In this document: piece after piece, positions 10,322 through 25,300 of the stretch
Numbering within the stretch: position 1 is the first letter of the stretch
Layout of the letters: every line of letters begins with the position of its first letter
From: Gymnogyps californianus
Lineage: Eukaryota; Chordata; Aves; Accipitriformes; Cathartidae
Length of the DNA stretch: 64,000 bases
Direction: 5' to 3'
NCBI RefSeq assembly: GCF_018139145.2
Contig: NC_059481.1
Span: 12,512,368-12,576,367 of the forward strand
Notes under the pieces: model-generated
The model's database searches: none
What the model was told of the DNA's origin: nothing
The model's input: the letters and a program-made list of their open reading frames with translations, nothing else
Made by a program: the position numbers and the translations under genes

Positions 10322-13300
10322 GTGGGTGGGTCGCTCCCCTCGGCCCCGGCCCCGGCCCCGCAGCGGGAGGCCACGTCCACAGCCGGGACACGGAAGCCCG
10401 CCGCCGTTTATCCCGGCGTGGGCGGGCGGTCTGCAGGCGGACAGGGGAGGTGGGAGGACGGGTGGGACGGTCTGTCTCCATGCCCCTAGTCTGAGGTGTG
10501 AGAGGGTTTTGACTTGTGATATTTTGATTCGTCTCAACACAAACAGCGTGACACTTGCAATCTGTGTGGCCCCGGGAGCACCCTTGCCGCCGCCACAGTG
10601 GCCTGGGCGTGCTTTGATTTCCCCGCCGGCAAGCGGGCCTGGGCTGCCAGAGAAGCCTGCGGCCCCCTGCTCCCGCTGCCGCGGGGCCGCCCGCCGGTCA
10701 CCGGCCCTTCCCGCCCCTTCTCCACCAAACACAGCTCCCTGCAGCCCGGACGTCCCTGCTGCTTCCCGCACAGTGCCACTGTGGCAGGAAGGGGAATAAT
10801 TCATCTTTCCTCCTAACGTTTTTTCTTTTTTCAGAGTTTTGGGGATACTGATTATGCTCTCGTCCTTTTGGCTATAAAAGAAATGCCCATGCGATTCCCT
10901 GGAACAGCGTAGGCCTGCCTCTGCGTTGGTATGCCTGTGGCACATGCCAATGCATGCTCTTTCCCCATGGAGTTGCACTCGGTGTGTGGAAGTAGAATGC
11001 ACAGTTCAAATGAACCTTTTTACCTGTGTTAGCACTGGAGAAGGGTCTTTTTTTTAAACTTCCGTTACTTGCGTACGATTGAGCTGTGTTTCAGTGTAAG
11101 TCAGTCACGTGGAAAGGACGAGTCCAGCATTTCCTGACTTGGATGTGTGAAGTTGCGAGGGATGCCTTTGCTTAACACTTCTGACAATCATCTTTGATGT
11201 AGGTGCTTAAAATGCAACATGCGTGTTGCAACATCAAGGCCAAAGCCTGTAAATAGCCTTTCATCAGGCGTGGTTGTAAAACCCACATTAAAAAAAGAGA
11301 TCAATCAGCACTTAGATAAACATGCCCCCATGGCTGCTCTGTTTGTTCTTAGTCTCTTGGTACCAACACCACTATAAAAATATGTGTGAAACAAAGAAGC
11401 ATTCTAAATACTGACACAAAAAGGAATAAAGTTAACACCTAGAATTCTGCCAACAAATTCCCCTATGGACTATAATATTATTAATGTGATCTAGAAAAGG
11501 GATTGTACAATGAAATGGCAGAAATTGCTTCTGCTAATTGGAAGAGTGATAAACTAGTCGATACTAGGGGAAGGATTAAGAAGGGGAAATTATAGAGGGA
11601 CCTAATACAGATTTGTTACTGGGCACCAAGGTGGAAAAGTACTGAAAGATCTGTTAAAAAAAAATCACAAGTAATACTTTGTAGCTTTCCATCTAAAGAC
11701 ATCTTACAAAACATTTGAATATATGTAGTTGGACAGTAACAGCTTTTACAAAGGAGTACAAACTAAATAATTGACTGTGAAATTTTGTAACATCTGTTTC
11801 TCATTGCTGTCTTCTTACTTACACTTTGCATTAACTAGGCTTCCAGTTCTAGTTTTAGACTAAATGTAGAAACCTTAGCAGGGTTCCTGTTACTGGATTT
11901 TTGTTAGTAGACTAAAAACTGAAAAAATAAATTTAACTGGCTACATGCTTTAAAGCCAAGAGGGTATGCCAGTGAAATACTGTAAGTCCCATTTTAAAGT
12001 TTATTTTTCCTGTATTCTTACTGCTTTTTCATCATTTTAGTCTGTTGCTTACATTAATGAAAGTTAATGGGTTAGTGTGCAGCCTGAATTGCTTTAAGGT
12101 AGTTTTGAAGTGAATCACTATCAAATTTCTTATGCTTCACTAAGATGATGGCTTAATCTCTTCTCAGTCTTTGTTTACCCACTGTTCCTGCATGACACGC
12201 TAAAGCATCCCAACTTTGCAAACACAAGGCGGAAGCTAGATACCTTTACAGTCTTGGGAAATAAAGCAATATGCCAAATTTTTCTTTGCATTGGAACTTT
12301 CAGTGGCGCGTCTAGCACCTCCAGGTTCCTTCTCAGGAAAACCTGAAGAACTTTCTGGGAACTGTTGCTGTAAAGCTGTAGAGTAAATACTAAGGAAGTC
12401 ACAGGGATAATTTGAGGTTTGGAATTTTAGTTCTTTTTATACGCATTTGTACAGAAATGGGGTAGTGTCCAATATGGAAATTGATAAAAGTCAAAACTTA
12501 GGGGAGAATGAATTTGCTCAGGCCTGGTGCGGTCAGATCTGACTTTGAAGGGAGTGCCTCTCTGTATATGTGACAAAGCCCAGTGCCACAAGTGAGCCAT
12601 TGGTCCACACTGCCAGGTTCTTCCTCAATGGCAAACAGTTTTACAGAGCTGTGGCATAGGAGAGGGAGGTGGAGGCCATGGTATTTTGTTAGCCAGGCAA
12701 CTGCCTTCCCTGCTTCTGTCTAGAACCAACCTAGACAGAGGACTTAAATACAATAAGGCCCCTTCTATCCCTTTCAAGTGAACATACACATTTCTTATTA
12801 ATTAGAATATTCTAAATAGAATCTTCTCTCGTCTGTGACAATCAACGTTATGTGAAGAGCAAAAATAGGCAGCTAATGTCGCTCCTGATGTAACAGAAAA
12901 CTCCACGTACTTCAAAAAGTTGAATTTACTTCAAGAAACATTGAAACTTCCTGCCTTTTATGCAAATACAGTCCTACATGTTTCTGACCTGCCTTTCAGA
13001 TTGCAGAAGCTGAAGGAGATGTTTATTTCAAAATTTGGATCAGCTCCCAAGTTTTATGTTCGTGCACCAGGGCGAGTCAACTTAATCGGTAAAAGAGAAA
13101 AATTAATCTTCTGTTATTTTATTTTATCTGCCATCATGGAAGCCTAGTAGTTTAAAACATAGAATCAAAATAATGTTGGTCTTAATTTTATTTTTTTCAG
13201 AGAAGTTGCTTGTGATAAATGGAAAAGAGAATATAATACTTTACTAGCTTTTACTACACCTCGTTATAAACAACTGCACACTCAAATGTCAGTTTTGGAA

Positions 13301-16300
13301 AAAACATTTATAGACAGTAGTGATGGTTTTGAAAATGGGAGTAAAACTTGCCAGCTTATGGTTGGATACCATTTTCTTGAAAGGCTTTGGAAATCTAATC
13401 TAAAGTAGTTGATGAACAGTGCATCCACAAATTAAATTAGTATTTTTTTTTCTCGTCCATTATAATTTAAGTTATCAAATATAACCAGCCACACAGCAAT
13501 GCATATGATAAAGCATGAAACGATTCTACCATCATCTCCTCTTCTTTACTGTTCCATAGAGATATGTCCACAGAACTTAGAACAGTTGGTTGTGATTCAC
13601 TGGCAGACTGGAGAGACACAATTATTTTGTATTTAATTTAGGACTTACTTGTATTTCTGTGGCAGCCTTATTGTTGAGATTTCTCTATCCATGTCAGGAT
13701 TGTGCTCTCCCTAGAGCTCAATTTCTTGTATATTCATAAAGTAACCCTATGCATTTGAAGACATTGAAAGTAAAAGGATCCTGCAAAACAGAGCTTTAAA
13801 AATCAATTAGTCCGTTGTGCAATTAATGATAATTTTTATCTCGGTGTTGTGTGGACATATCATATAGATTAAGTAGACAGCATATGCTAGCTGGGAATTA
13901 TTCCCAAGAGAGAGGATGTTTACTACATACATTTTCTGTTTGAATGTTACTTTATGTGTTGTATGTAACTGTATTAATGATTATTTAAATATAATTATTA
14001 TCTTATTGGAAAAAGATCCAGAAATTTTATGAAAAATAAAATACAAAATTTCCACCACAAGCCTTATCTAGTGGCTAATGAATCACTCACGTGAGCAGAG
14101 GAGATCACATAATGAGGAGTCATGTGGTGTCTTTATCTCTTCCAGTCATCAGTTAAATGTGATTGATTTGACTAATTTTTTGTACTGTCACAACAGTGTA
14201 CAAATAATGTGGCCGTTCTCATTGCTGGACAATAATCTATGTAGTGGGTTTTTTATTTTTATAAGCCGATGTTAAACCATGAAGATTTATAAACAGATGC
14301 AACAGATAAAATCACTAAAGAAAGCACAAAATTTTTGTGCAGCAATATGAAATGGAGGAAATGCACCCCAAACTTCAAATAATAAGTGTTGAGACTATAC
14401 TCAGAAATTGTCTCATACAGTAAACAACACTGAACCCCTGTAGAAGCCCTGTTACTGCTATTCTAGAAAGAATGATTCCAAAATACTTTAATTGTCTATT
14501 TCTTTGGTAGGAGAACATATAGACTACTGTGGTTATGGTGTGCTCCCTATGGCTATAGAACAAGATATACTGATTGCAGTAGAACCTGTAAAAACTCAAG
14601 TTGTGCAACTGGCAAATACCAATTCTTTGTACTTGTAAGTAATTACTTTGTTTATTCACTAATTTTTATGAACCTTTTTATGCAATTGCAATACAGGTTA
14701 ACTTTTCAGAGATCTGACAAACTTCCATTGCAATATAGAGTTTAATAGTGTAAAATGAATGATATAAGCAGATGGAATCCCATTGTTTCTATGCTGTGCA
14801 TATTAGTTTAGAGCAATAGGTTTGCTGCTTCTGTCTCCTACCTGTTTGTTCAGATTTCTCTTGTGAGGCCTCTGATTTTTCAGTCTTTCTAAAAGTGCAA
14901 TCCTGTCTTCCCTTCTTTTAGCTCATCTTTCATGATCTAATCGCCGTAATTGGCAGCAGTTCAGTTTCTCCTGGAGACAGGAGTGAAATGTTTTGTAATC
15001 AATTACTGCATATGTAAGCTAACACTGCCCTGCTCTGGAGAACCTGGGGCTGTATTTTCACAACACAACTTTAGCAACAGTCCTGGCTCAAAGAATCTGT
15101 ATTCCTTCTCTTCCACTTCCTCCACAGCTGCTTGTTTGCAGAATCATAGACTAATCTAGGTTGGAAGGGACCTTTGGAGATCCCTTGTAACCATCTTGAT
15201 GGCCTTCTGCTGGACTCCCTGCAGTTTGCCAGTGTCTTTCTTGTATTGGGGAAACCCCAAAACTGGACGCAGTACTCTAGCTATGGTCTCACAAGTGCTG
15301 AACATAGGGAAATAATCCTGCCATTCTTTTCAACTTCAGCCACATTCTTCTGCTTCCTTCATTGTAACAGACTGATATTTGTATGGTTGCATGGCAGTTC
15401 AGATCAGGTCACTCATCCACATGAACTTTTGTGGGCATTTTGCAAAAATCAGAATCAGCACAGGCTTAGTTTAAGCCATTTTTATTAAGCCATTGGTTTA
15501 AGCCAATGGTAAATTACTCCCTGAAAGCACAGTGTATGGCAGCACAGGGACAGGAACATATTGCCAAAAGTGGGAACTATTTAAGCACATATTCCTGCTT
15601 AAAGCTCAGTTTGTTATAAAAACATGTTCTGAGCTGCTGCCTGTGACTAAGGCAGTTGAAAGGAATTTTTACTTCCATGGTAAGTATAAATACTCAAATA
15701 TTTTTCACTCACTTTGTGGAGCATGTTTTCACATTATAGCTGGGCTGAATTAAGAGTTTGCCACCACCAAACTTGGATGGCTTGCTTCTTTTACCCCCAG
15801 TCTTCCTGTCCCTGCTTCTAACATCGATCCACCCTCTGCCTTTTACCAGGTGTAGTACTTGTTTGATCTTAAGGTAAAGTGCACTATTCACCCATTTTTT
15901 GCCTGGTTAATTTTCTGTCATTTTAGTGAATTGAATTGCCAGGCACTCAGCACTAAAGCTGACTTGGGCTAAACAGTGAGAACATGCAGTGGTGAGCAGG
16001 GGGAAAGGAAATGGAAGACGTGAGTGGGACCTTTCCCTTTCTTCAATAGTAACCTCCAACAGGGTTTAAGCTGTATTCCGAAACCATTCTGCAAGAGGTG
16101 ATAGTTGCAGAATTATAATAGTTTTGATTAGGAAAAGTTGTTCTAATGGATACTAAATAAAGCAGTTACCAAAAGGTAAACATTTTTACTCGGTCTTTAA
16201 GCTTTGGCACATTACATCGCAATTGAAATGGCCTTCTCCTAAGGTACATACAGTTCCTACCAAATCTAGAATTACAGCCTTTGAATTCAAATTGCATACA

Positions 16301-19300
16301 CAGTCACTATATTTTTATATCTGCCCTAGTTTCAGTTTGAAATCATATGTTTTAAACCATAAACCAAGAAGAGGTCTCAGAATACAGCATTAAGCATCTC
16401 TGTTTTGCTGAGACACTGTTGCTTAAAAACAAAGCTAAAACATGCCCATAATTTCATGACAAAGAAATATTTTTCAACACTTTGAATGTTACACCACATA
16501 ACAAAACTGTTGACGGTATATCTTTTTTTCCCAGCCTGTTACATTGGTAGATTTATGCCTGTGGTGAATGCATATATATAGGCCTTTGGCGAACAAGGAC
16601 TAACCATAAGCCTCCGTAGAATCACTATTTCCTATTTCATTCTTGTTTTGTGAACTGGTAAAATACGTAAGAGTTCTGTATCCCTCTTCCACCCTCATAG
16701 TTCATGTTAACTTTTAGGAAAAACAGGACAGAGAACAGGTTGCAAGAAAAACCACCTATGTGTTTTTCATCATAAATCATCCCAACTGATCAGATGCCTT
16801 TTATGTTATTTGGGCTAAAACAGTATTCAAAATTTACAGTCTTGAAGTTCCTGGTACCTCTGCTTTACATAACATCTTTGTAATTGAGAAGTACGTGTAC
16901 AGAGAATATCTGACATGATATTTCTCAAAATGCCTTCAGAAATACCAGAGGATGATAATTACCAATCAGTTTCCATCTCGTGGCAAAACCTGATTTTTTT
17001 TTTTTTTTAAATCAGATTTTTTTTATAGAGGACTCAAACAGATAAACTAACAGATTGACAAGACAATGAGGTTCTGTGAGAAAGAGACAAATTGGTCTCC
17101 CAAAAGTAAGGATTAATTACTATTCAACCAGTAAAAAGCACCTCAGCCACGTGTTTTTTTCACACCACTCAAAAAACTCACCTCTTCTAATTATACAGAA
17201 GAATTGGAATGCTTATATCTAGCCTTGGAGGATGGGCAAGCTTTCCCAAGAATCCTCTAAAACAGAAAGGCTGGAGCAGACAATATCAGAGTATTTTTAC
17301 TTTATGGGTATGTTTTTCCCAATTTTTTATTTTATTAAAAAGGTCTTATATCAAACTGCCTACCTTCCAGTAGGAGGATCGAAGGCAAGCCTGAAGATTT
17401 ACTGATTTAAGATAAAGCTTGGGCATTTAGGAATTGGTTTTTATAACAAATTGAATGTGATAACAAAAAAATAGACTTAAGGCTTCTGGGGGTCTTGACA
17501 GTCCCACATTTTGTGTTTGTGTGAATTATGTCCATATGAAACCTGCCAAAATCAAAGCCAATTTTTCTTTCATTTTCCATGTGAGAAGATTGCAGAAATG
17601 AGCAAAATGTATTTTAAGAAGTCATTACTTTAATTTATCTTGAGAACCAGCAAATATAGCATATGTCTTCTTGTTCATTGATGTTCTACTTTGTCTAATT
17701 GTATAAAAAGAATTACAAAGATAAAATATTTTAGAACTCTTTTGAGGGAAAGAGGGCTTCAAATTTGCTTTCTGTTAATCACTTTTACGCATTGATTTCC
17801 ATCAACCTTGCTTTTTTACAATAATAATTTAGGATTATTGTAGGAAGCAAGCATAAGCAAACACAGGATTTTTTTAATCTGCATTACTTTTGACAAGTAT
17901 TTTCTATTTTACAAGTACTTCTGGGTTTTTTATTGTATTCAAAAGCAATAAGCAAAATGATGTTGTTTTATTCTCTGGGAGATTGTTCTAAATACACACG
18001 AATCTCAAGTTGGAAGAATTTACAGCTATTCTCAAACTTTCCTTGTAATCTCAGCACTCCCTTTCAGATCTTTTGTGCTATTCTACAAACCTCAGTAATC
18101 TCTGACACTAACTTTGTACAATTCTTTGGTGCTGTGTTGCTGATACAGTCCTGTAAGTGGCACTATTTTGAACAGTTCAGATTGAAAGACAGCAACTTAT
18201 ATGTTAAACTATACACCAATCACTGATATTTCTGCACTGTATTGAATGTTGAAATTGAATGTATAACCGACAAAATGGTAATTCTAAGTTGATACTTAAA
18301 GTGTAAGATCTGTCATGTAACCTTGAGCTAGGAATAGGTTGTGGATTGGTAATACAAGTGAAGTAGCTCACTACAGCATAGCTAGCATTAGACCATATGA
18401 AGAGGAGGCAGGATTGTGGGTCCATTTTTACGCTGGTTGTCGGGTTTGGGGATTGCATAACACAAAAATTGCAGCCTTTAATTGCACCAGAATAAAGTGA
18501 AGTTTTCAGCCATCATTTGAAGACAATTATATCATTGTAAAGATGCTTTATATTAGTGTAACTGTTTCTCCATAGGTAACAGAATACTTTACCAATAAAA
18601 ACACCTTCACACTGATATTCATTACAGGTATTAACTAGCAATATTATTTTGGATAAAAATAAAACCAGCACATCACTAACCTACATAGTTTACAGATACA
18701 GACTGGGACTAGTGTAAGAACGAAAAATTCCATCCTCTTAGGAGTTGCAGACTGTCCCCTGCTGTATAATTTCTTGAAAGTGTTTTTATTCCCATTAAAC
18801 CTAAACATTTCCAGGGAATTCAGCTGCCTCTGTTCATATTGTTTGGCAGACCTTGCCTTGTAAAGCACAGCTTAGCCTACAACTTTTGAATATTTTTTGT
18901 TAGCTTTTCTTGACGTTCTCAATGCCTTTCCTCTTTCTGTGTTGGGCATCTGCTGTAATGACATCAGGTAGGTATAGTTCTTGGGCGTTGAACAGTATAG
19001 ACTTCTAAACAATCTGCACTTCTTGGTGATTAATGCATGCTCCTCTGAGGCCTCTGTGCATCACTGCATGCCCATTTTGACAGCACCTATCTGTAGCATT
19101 AGTTTCTTTAGGAATATTTAGGCTTACCATTTTTATTACTTTGAAATGAAGATGGGGTAGGAAAACCATTATCAGAATCATCCTGGAGGAAATACATAAA
19201 CTATTTTAAACTAAATTATTTTAATTATATCTTGTAACATACATAATATAATTTTGCAGCATTAGGCCTGTTATAGTGACATGCCATTCAGAGCAAAGGT

Positions 19301-22300
19301 AATGAAGATGATTTCCTGAGCAGGGATTACCGAGAGCCTGAAGTGTATTTATCTCTATTCTAGGTTTGACAGATATGATTATTTAGATTTTCACTTCTCT
19401 AAGAGATCAAGAGAACATACATACACACATGTATGTAGAGGATAGATTTAGATTAGATGTGAGGAAGAAGTTCTTCACTGTGAGGGCGGTGAGGCACTGG
19501 AACAGGTTGCCCAGAGAGGCTGTGGATGCCCCATCCCTGAAGTGTTCAAGGCCGGGTTGGATGGGGCTTTGAGCAACCTGGTCGAGTGGAAGGTGTCCCT
19601 GCCTGTGGCCGGGGGCTTGGAACTAGGTGATCTTTAAGGTCCCTTCCAACCCAAACCATTTTATTGATTCTGTGTGATGGAAGGCATGCTGCCTTAATTA
19701 AGGATGCCAAAGGCAGTTTAATTTCTGAATTTATTTAATAAATTCTATAACTTAAGCAAAAATTCTTATGCTTCGATCTAAAATATCCTTATAGAATTGA
19801 TTAATAAAGAAGATCTGTACAAAAAACCCCGAAAAACATTGCACAGAAAAAAATTAGCATCTAAATGTTTTTGTTCATCAGCAGGTGGCAGTAATAAGCC
19901 ATGTTTTTTCAAACTAAATTTACTGACAAGTTAAAGATTCAAGGTTTTTCTGTTTTGCAGGGATTTCAGTACTAGTGTTAATAACATTCAGATTAACAAA
20001 ACCAAACCTCAGTGGCATAACTACTTCCTGTGTGGACTGAAGGGTATTCAGGTAAGCCAAATCCATTTAACTTATGAAATTAATATAGAAGTAAAATACG
20101 GCAAGCATACCTATTCACTCTCAAAATACTTCCCTACATTCTATAGCTTTTCTTGACATACAGTTAAGTATTTTTATATTAAAATTTGAAAGGGAGATAT
20201 GAGTGGGTTTGTTTTAAAGTATTTGCAGAGCACTATTTTAATTTTTATTACATAAATTACAATAGCAAATAATTACTTATTTACTAAAGTCATGATCAAA
20301 CTCCTTATCAAGATGACATTTCTGTAGTTTGAAGTTAAAAAGAATGCTTTCCAATGGAATTGTCTAATTAGAATTTGCTTTTAAAAAGGTTTGGAGGCTT
20401 GTCTGTCAGGACATAAAGATCATATTTTGGTCCTTTTCTTCCTATGCAAACATTTTAAAAAACCTTAATTTCCATTAATGTTGGAAACCTACAACTTGTG
20501 CACAACAGCTGAGTGAAGCTGATTCATGCAGTAGACAAAAGAAAATGTATAAAGTAATTAAACAGCATACAGAAGAAATACTCCACTAGGAAACATTACT
20601 TATCCAGATTTTCAGTGTGTGGAATTTGAATGGGATTTTCAATATTTCCTGAGTTAAGAGTGCAGCTATGCAGGGAACGGCACACTTACGGTAAAGGCAG
20701 GAACACTGAACAGGCAGACATTTTCCTGTCTGCTCATTTGAGCTTTATCTTCTCCTTTGTGAGCTAGCCTGTCTCCAGACTGACTTGAAGACTGAACTGC
20801 TTGTGGAACCAAGTGCTGATCGTCAGTGTTGTCCTGTGAGGCAGCCTGAACTCACAGTTGAGGCTTCCTATAAATCTCACCTGCTGTTTGCAGGTGATTC
20901 ATGGCCCTTTGAGGAAAAAACATGGTGACTTCTCAGCTCGATGTCAATCCAGGGATATTTCTGGAAGGGTAGATGGGATAAACAGTGATGGCTAGGTCAG
21001 GAACAGGTTGCCACAGCCAGCCCAAATTATGGGTAACTGTGCTTTTTAAAGCATGTGAAGCTTGCCTCAGGATAGGCCATCGAGGTCACCCCACAGGAGG
21101 ATCCAATAGATAAGGACTGCAGCCAGCCAACAAAGCCTGCCTCAAACCTGCCACCAGAGTCTTCAAAATACAATATTTAGAAAAATCAGTGCCACGAATC
21201 ACGTTATTACAATCCACAGTTCCTAAACAGACCCCTGCCCCTATGTTTAGACCCCAATAAATTACTCATGTTTGCAGTAACATGAGTATTTTCAATTTTG
21301 TATTGCTCAGTAACACAGGCATTTAAATTGCATTGACTGTAGAGATATAGATTAGGTTTCTTTACAATATATCCTTTCTTACATTAAGGCTAGCATGACC
21401 AATTGACTTTATTTATTTTGCAGTCTGCTACCGAGATTTGTTTCCTAAGGACAAGCTTTCATACTTGAAGGTTAATTTGCAAAGCAGGTTTGCAGACTCT
21501 AGCACTGGCAGAAAATAAGCATAAAAGTTACAGACTTAAGAAACACTGAAATACAAGTACTCAGAGGGTCCAGCGGGATAATCTGTTTATATTAAGTTGA
21601 ACATGCTATCCTTTTGGGACAGAACTATTGCAGAACTTGGCAAAGTCCATTTTCATTTTTGAAACTGAAGTACATTTTCTATTTAAACATTGCGTGATAA
21701 GTTTGCAAGCCTGATTCACATTCAAGACAATCCAGAAATTGTGGATCGGTTTCTGGTTACTCAAGCATTTTCTGGTTTTGAACAAGCCTGTCTAGTGTTC
21801 TTCATGAAGGGGCATGGGCAGCAATAGTATTTTAGGTATGAATTCCCCTATATTTGTAGAAAGGAAATTTTAAATAATTTGAAGTGATGGTAGAAGACAT
21901 TAAAGGAGGCTCTTTGTGTTTGCTGATCTCTACCATTGGTATTTATGGTTGAAGTTGTTTCAGGAAAAGTAGTAGAAATCTTTCGAAGGTGGGCATTTCT
22001 TTATGGAAGCACTGCCATTTTTTCTGATTATTGACATTGTAACATCGTTTATTGAGATATAAATCTGTATCGGAATGTAGCTATTTATATACCCCCATAC
22101 ACATTCAATGATTTTTTAATAAGTACTGCATGTTTATTTCAAACTAACAACAGAGAGAAATTTATATTAAAGTGATTATAAATAAAAAGACAAAGCAACT
22201 AAAGAGTAAGTAAAAGAGTATATACATGAGGATTTATGACTTCTGGATTAAATGTATTATCTGTGATATCTATCATGTATGTAAAAATATTTTCAACTCT

Positions 22301-25300
22301 ATTCTAAAAATAGCGTGACAGAGACCATCACCGCTGGTAGGTGTGTCTTTGTGCCGCTTAAGCATAGTGTCCTTCAGGTACCATTGTGGTTTCCTCAGTG
22401 TCAGTCCTGTGGGTGCTTCAGGAGATAGGAATATCTGGCTTTGAATACAGCTGCATGGCTGCTAGTTCCCCATCAGCGTGATGTGGCTCCCTAATACCAC
22501 ATGCCAGCATTAGAAGTGAAGCATAAAGTGGACCTTAAGATCTTCAGGATGCCTTAAGTGAGAAGCTGTGGAGAAAAGGGCAAAAGTAGGGTATATAATG
22601 ATCGGTAACCTCTGGTAGTGTCACCACGGCAGCTCAGAGCAGAGCCAGTTGCTGCAAAACCCACCCACAAAGCTTGGTAAATTCTTGGGCGTTGAGCCCA
22701 TACTGAATTCTGCTTGGGGTACAGTTCTGTCAGCTCATATATGTTTGTGTACAGGAATTGCAGACATACCTTTGGCTGAAGCCCTACCAATTGGCTTTGT
22801 TCTTAAGGAATAGAATGAAAATTTTGCTTTATTTTGGAGATACCAGAAGCAGGTCCTTGGTTCCAGCAACTCAACAGAAAGATTCTCTTTCTAAGTATCA
22901 GATAATTGCAAGCCTGAGCCTGTCTGTACTTGAAACTGAGATTGTTTATTTTTTCATTGTTAGGAACATTTTGGTCTTAATAACCCAACTGGAATGAATT
23001 GTCTGCTAGATGGAACCGTCCCTCCAAGTTCTGGTCTCTCTAGCTCCAGTGCTTTGGTGTGCTGTGCAGGACTCGTGACACTAAAAGCTAATGGAAAAAC
23101 CCTCTCTAAGGTAATTTACTGTAAAACACGAGAGTGTCAGCAGTAAAATTCTACTTAAAATTAAATATTGTTAATGCCTGTAAACATTAAAAACACGATA
23201 CAATTGTTTTTGCAAAGAGTTGTTGGATATAAACTTAAGATATTGCACAATTGAGCAAACATCTTTGGCCAAATTTTGGCAGGATTTGAATTTGGCAAGA
23301 AAACAGGCTTACATTAAAGCTGAAAAAAGGAGCATTATTGTAAGCCTGTATTTTGGCCAACCATGAGGTCCATGCCTGGACCAGATGTGCTATCTGCAGG
23401 CCAGGACTGAGGATATATGTACTGAAGCATGCGGACCACACCCCCGAGGCCTTCACCCTCTCCCTGAATGACTTTTCATGGCTTTAACAGCAGAGCATCT
23501 GTTGGAGGCCTGTGGGACAATTTCTTGATAAATTATATAATCAGCACAAAGTAGAGGTAAAATTCTTCCATCTGACTCTCCTTATTCTCTTTACAGTTTT
23601 TTTGGAATGAACATATTTACAATCCAAAATGTATTCCTCACTTTTTTAAACAAACATTAGTCTAAAACCAAACCCCAAGTATGTGACCTGTTAGCAGTAC
23701 AACTGTTAGTAGAATTTGGCTCGTGTAACACCAATTTCTGGAGGAGTCATGGTCCTTGAAGGTGCCATATGGGAATGAAGTTCTCTCCAGTAAAAACGTC
23801 TGGTTAAGTGAAACTCAGATCCCAAATTAGAACATTGTCAGGAAGAGAAAAGAACAGATCTAAATGTGACTGTTATGCATATTTGTCCCTATTGTCTAAG
23901 GCAGACATTCCCAAATTGTGGTACAAAGCCAACTTAAAGTGGTACATGATGATGGCAGCTGTTAACTGTGCTTGTATACAAGCACTTATCTGAGCCATGA
24001 GGTAAACAGATGCACACAGAAGGTTTTCCTGATCAGTTGTGATTTGCTTCTCTATGTAGCTGCAGCTGCAGCAATCCACTCAGCAGTAAGTGCTCCATCC
24101 CACATTGCACAGCTTACAGTGCTTGCTTCAGGAAGGTATCAAGCAGGGTTAAGGCAGAAAGAAGCAGGATTGGTGAGGCAGGGCGGCTTTTTTATGTAGG
24201 AGGATGTGGCTACAGTCACTGTCACCCTGCTTTGTGTTGGTGCGATGTGTGGTCGAAAGGTAGGTAAGGGATTGGACACTTAACAGAGGCTCTAGTTTGT
24301 GAGGTGAGACATGTAGTGCAATGGTAGATGAAAACATGGAACTGAGGATCCCACTTTGATGAATGAGACTTTGCAGTAAGAGGGTTGGAGGTGACAGACC
24401 TGTACCTGGCCTGGCAAGAACCTTCTGGTTTTGCAGAGATGGTCTTATCGCAGGTCAGCACCATCTCTGATGGTGGTAACCAAATGAGCTAAGCTTGGGA
24501 ACTACTGATCAAAACCACTGGAGTGCATGTGTTCAGAAATTGGGTATCTATCTGCAAAATCCATAAAACTGACAGAGGTCAGAAAGCCCAAATTTTACTA
24601 GGTAGTAGAAATCTGTATCTGGAAAACCAGAAGCCAGGTTTTCATTATTCCAAGAAATACTGCACAGCTTTCTTCAGAGAATAAATGATACAGTGTGTAT
24701 CTTGAGCTGAATTTACACATGGCTTGGGAGTACCAGCTGGCATTATACCAGACCTGTTCTAAACAAAGGTGCAAAACTCCTTTTGGCATTTTCATAGAAA
24801 CTTGTAGAGGAACAGAAGGAATACAGGGACTCCACTGAATGTCTTTCCTGCTCCTCATGTGTCCTGTTCAATCAACCCAAAATCTCTTCTGCTTGCTGGT
24901 TGGAAAAGGTGCTGAAAGTTAATCTTGTGTCTCAAATATAGTTGGACAAACACGAGACACAATTGCACATTTTTGTTCAGGAAATCCTGCTGTCTGCAGC
25001 CAAATATTTTGCACTTGTGATGAAAAATGAGCAATTAATGTACAGATGAGAATTCCCAATAGCCAACATAGGAGCAGTTAAGAACATATCCAAGGTTTTG
25101 TGCGCTTGCATAGACCAAGACACCTGGTTGTGGTGGTTAAGACAGAGGATGACAGCTCTGAAGACTGATTACTTTTGTTCAGGCTCTAAGTTTCCCCAAA
25201 TCTTACAGGACAATAAAAACAAGTTCAGTGTTCTTGGCTAATTTATGGTTTAGCATTAGAGACCTCTTATATCTAGCTAAATCCAGATTCTGTGTTGCAC

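Larger units (their letters stand above)
9790..10760 (+). promoter_or_regulatory. GALK2: CpG island and GALK2 promoter
   Basis: A second CpG-rich block flanks GALK2 exon 1. It contains a GC box GGGGCGGGG at 10131-10139 within a longer G-run array (10125-10150), about 130 bases upstream of the GALK2 ATG, and further CpG-rich sequence inside intron 1. No TATA box is apparent. The start codon lies in a 14-base perfect palindrome, GCCGCCATGGCGGC (10263-10276). This is also an ideal Kozak context and overlaps a YY1-like GCCATGGCGG core. Confidence 0.75.
14635..19960 (+). other. GALK2: GALK2 intron 3
   Basis: A 5326-base intron. It carries a - strand CR1 fragment at 15143-15330 and a + strand CR1 3' end at 19445-19680. 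A small hairpin lies at 15490-15509 (CCATTGG, 6-base loop, CCAATGG) and a T15 run at 16994-17008. The remaining sequence is AT-rich with nothing recognised. Confidence 0.85.

Noticed and set aside
9554..11002. Long overlapping frames on both strands around GALK2 exon 1 (for example 9554-10291, 9771-10481 and 10301-11002, all -)
   Set aside because: Same GC-composition effect. Several frames overlap each other and the true exon 1, and none resembles a protein family.
12920..13147. Open frame running into GALK2 exon 2 from upstream, which might suggest an alternative N-terminus
   Set aside because: The frame starts with TTG, not ATG. It crosses a good acceptor (CTGCCTTTCAG) and reads through the exon 2 donor to a stop. 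The CpG-island exon 1 gives a proper start and correct phase.
19445..19680. CR1 copy considered as an exonised part of GALK2
   Set aside because: It lies wholly within intron 3. The exon 3-exon 4 junction is in phase without it, and no splice pair would include it in frame.
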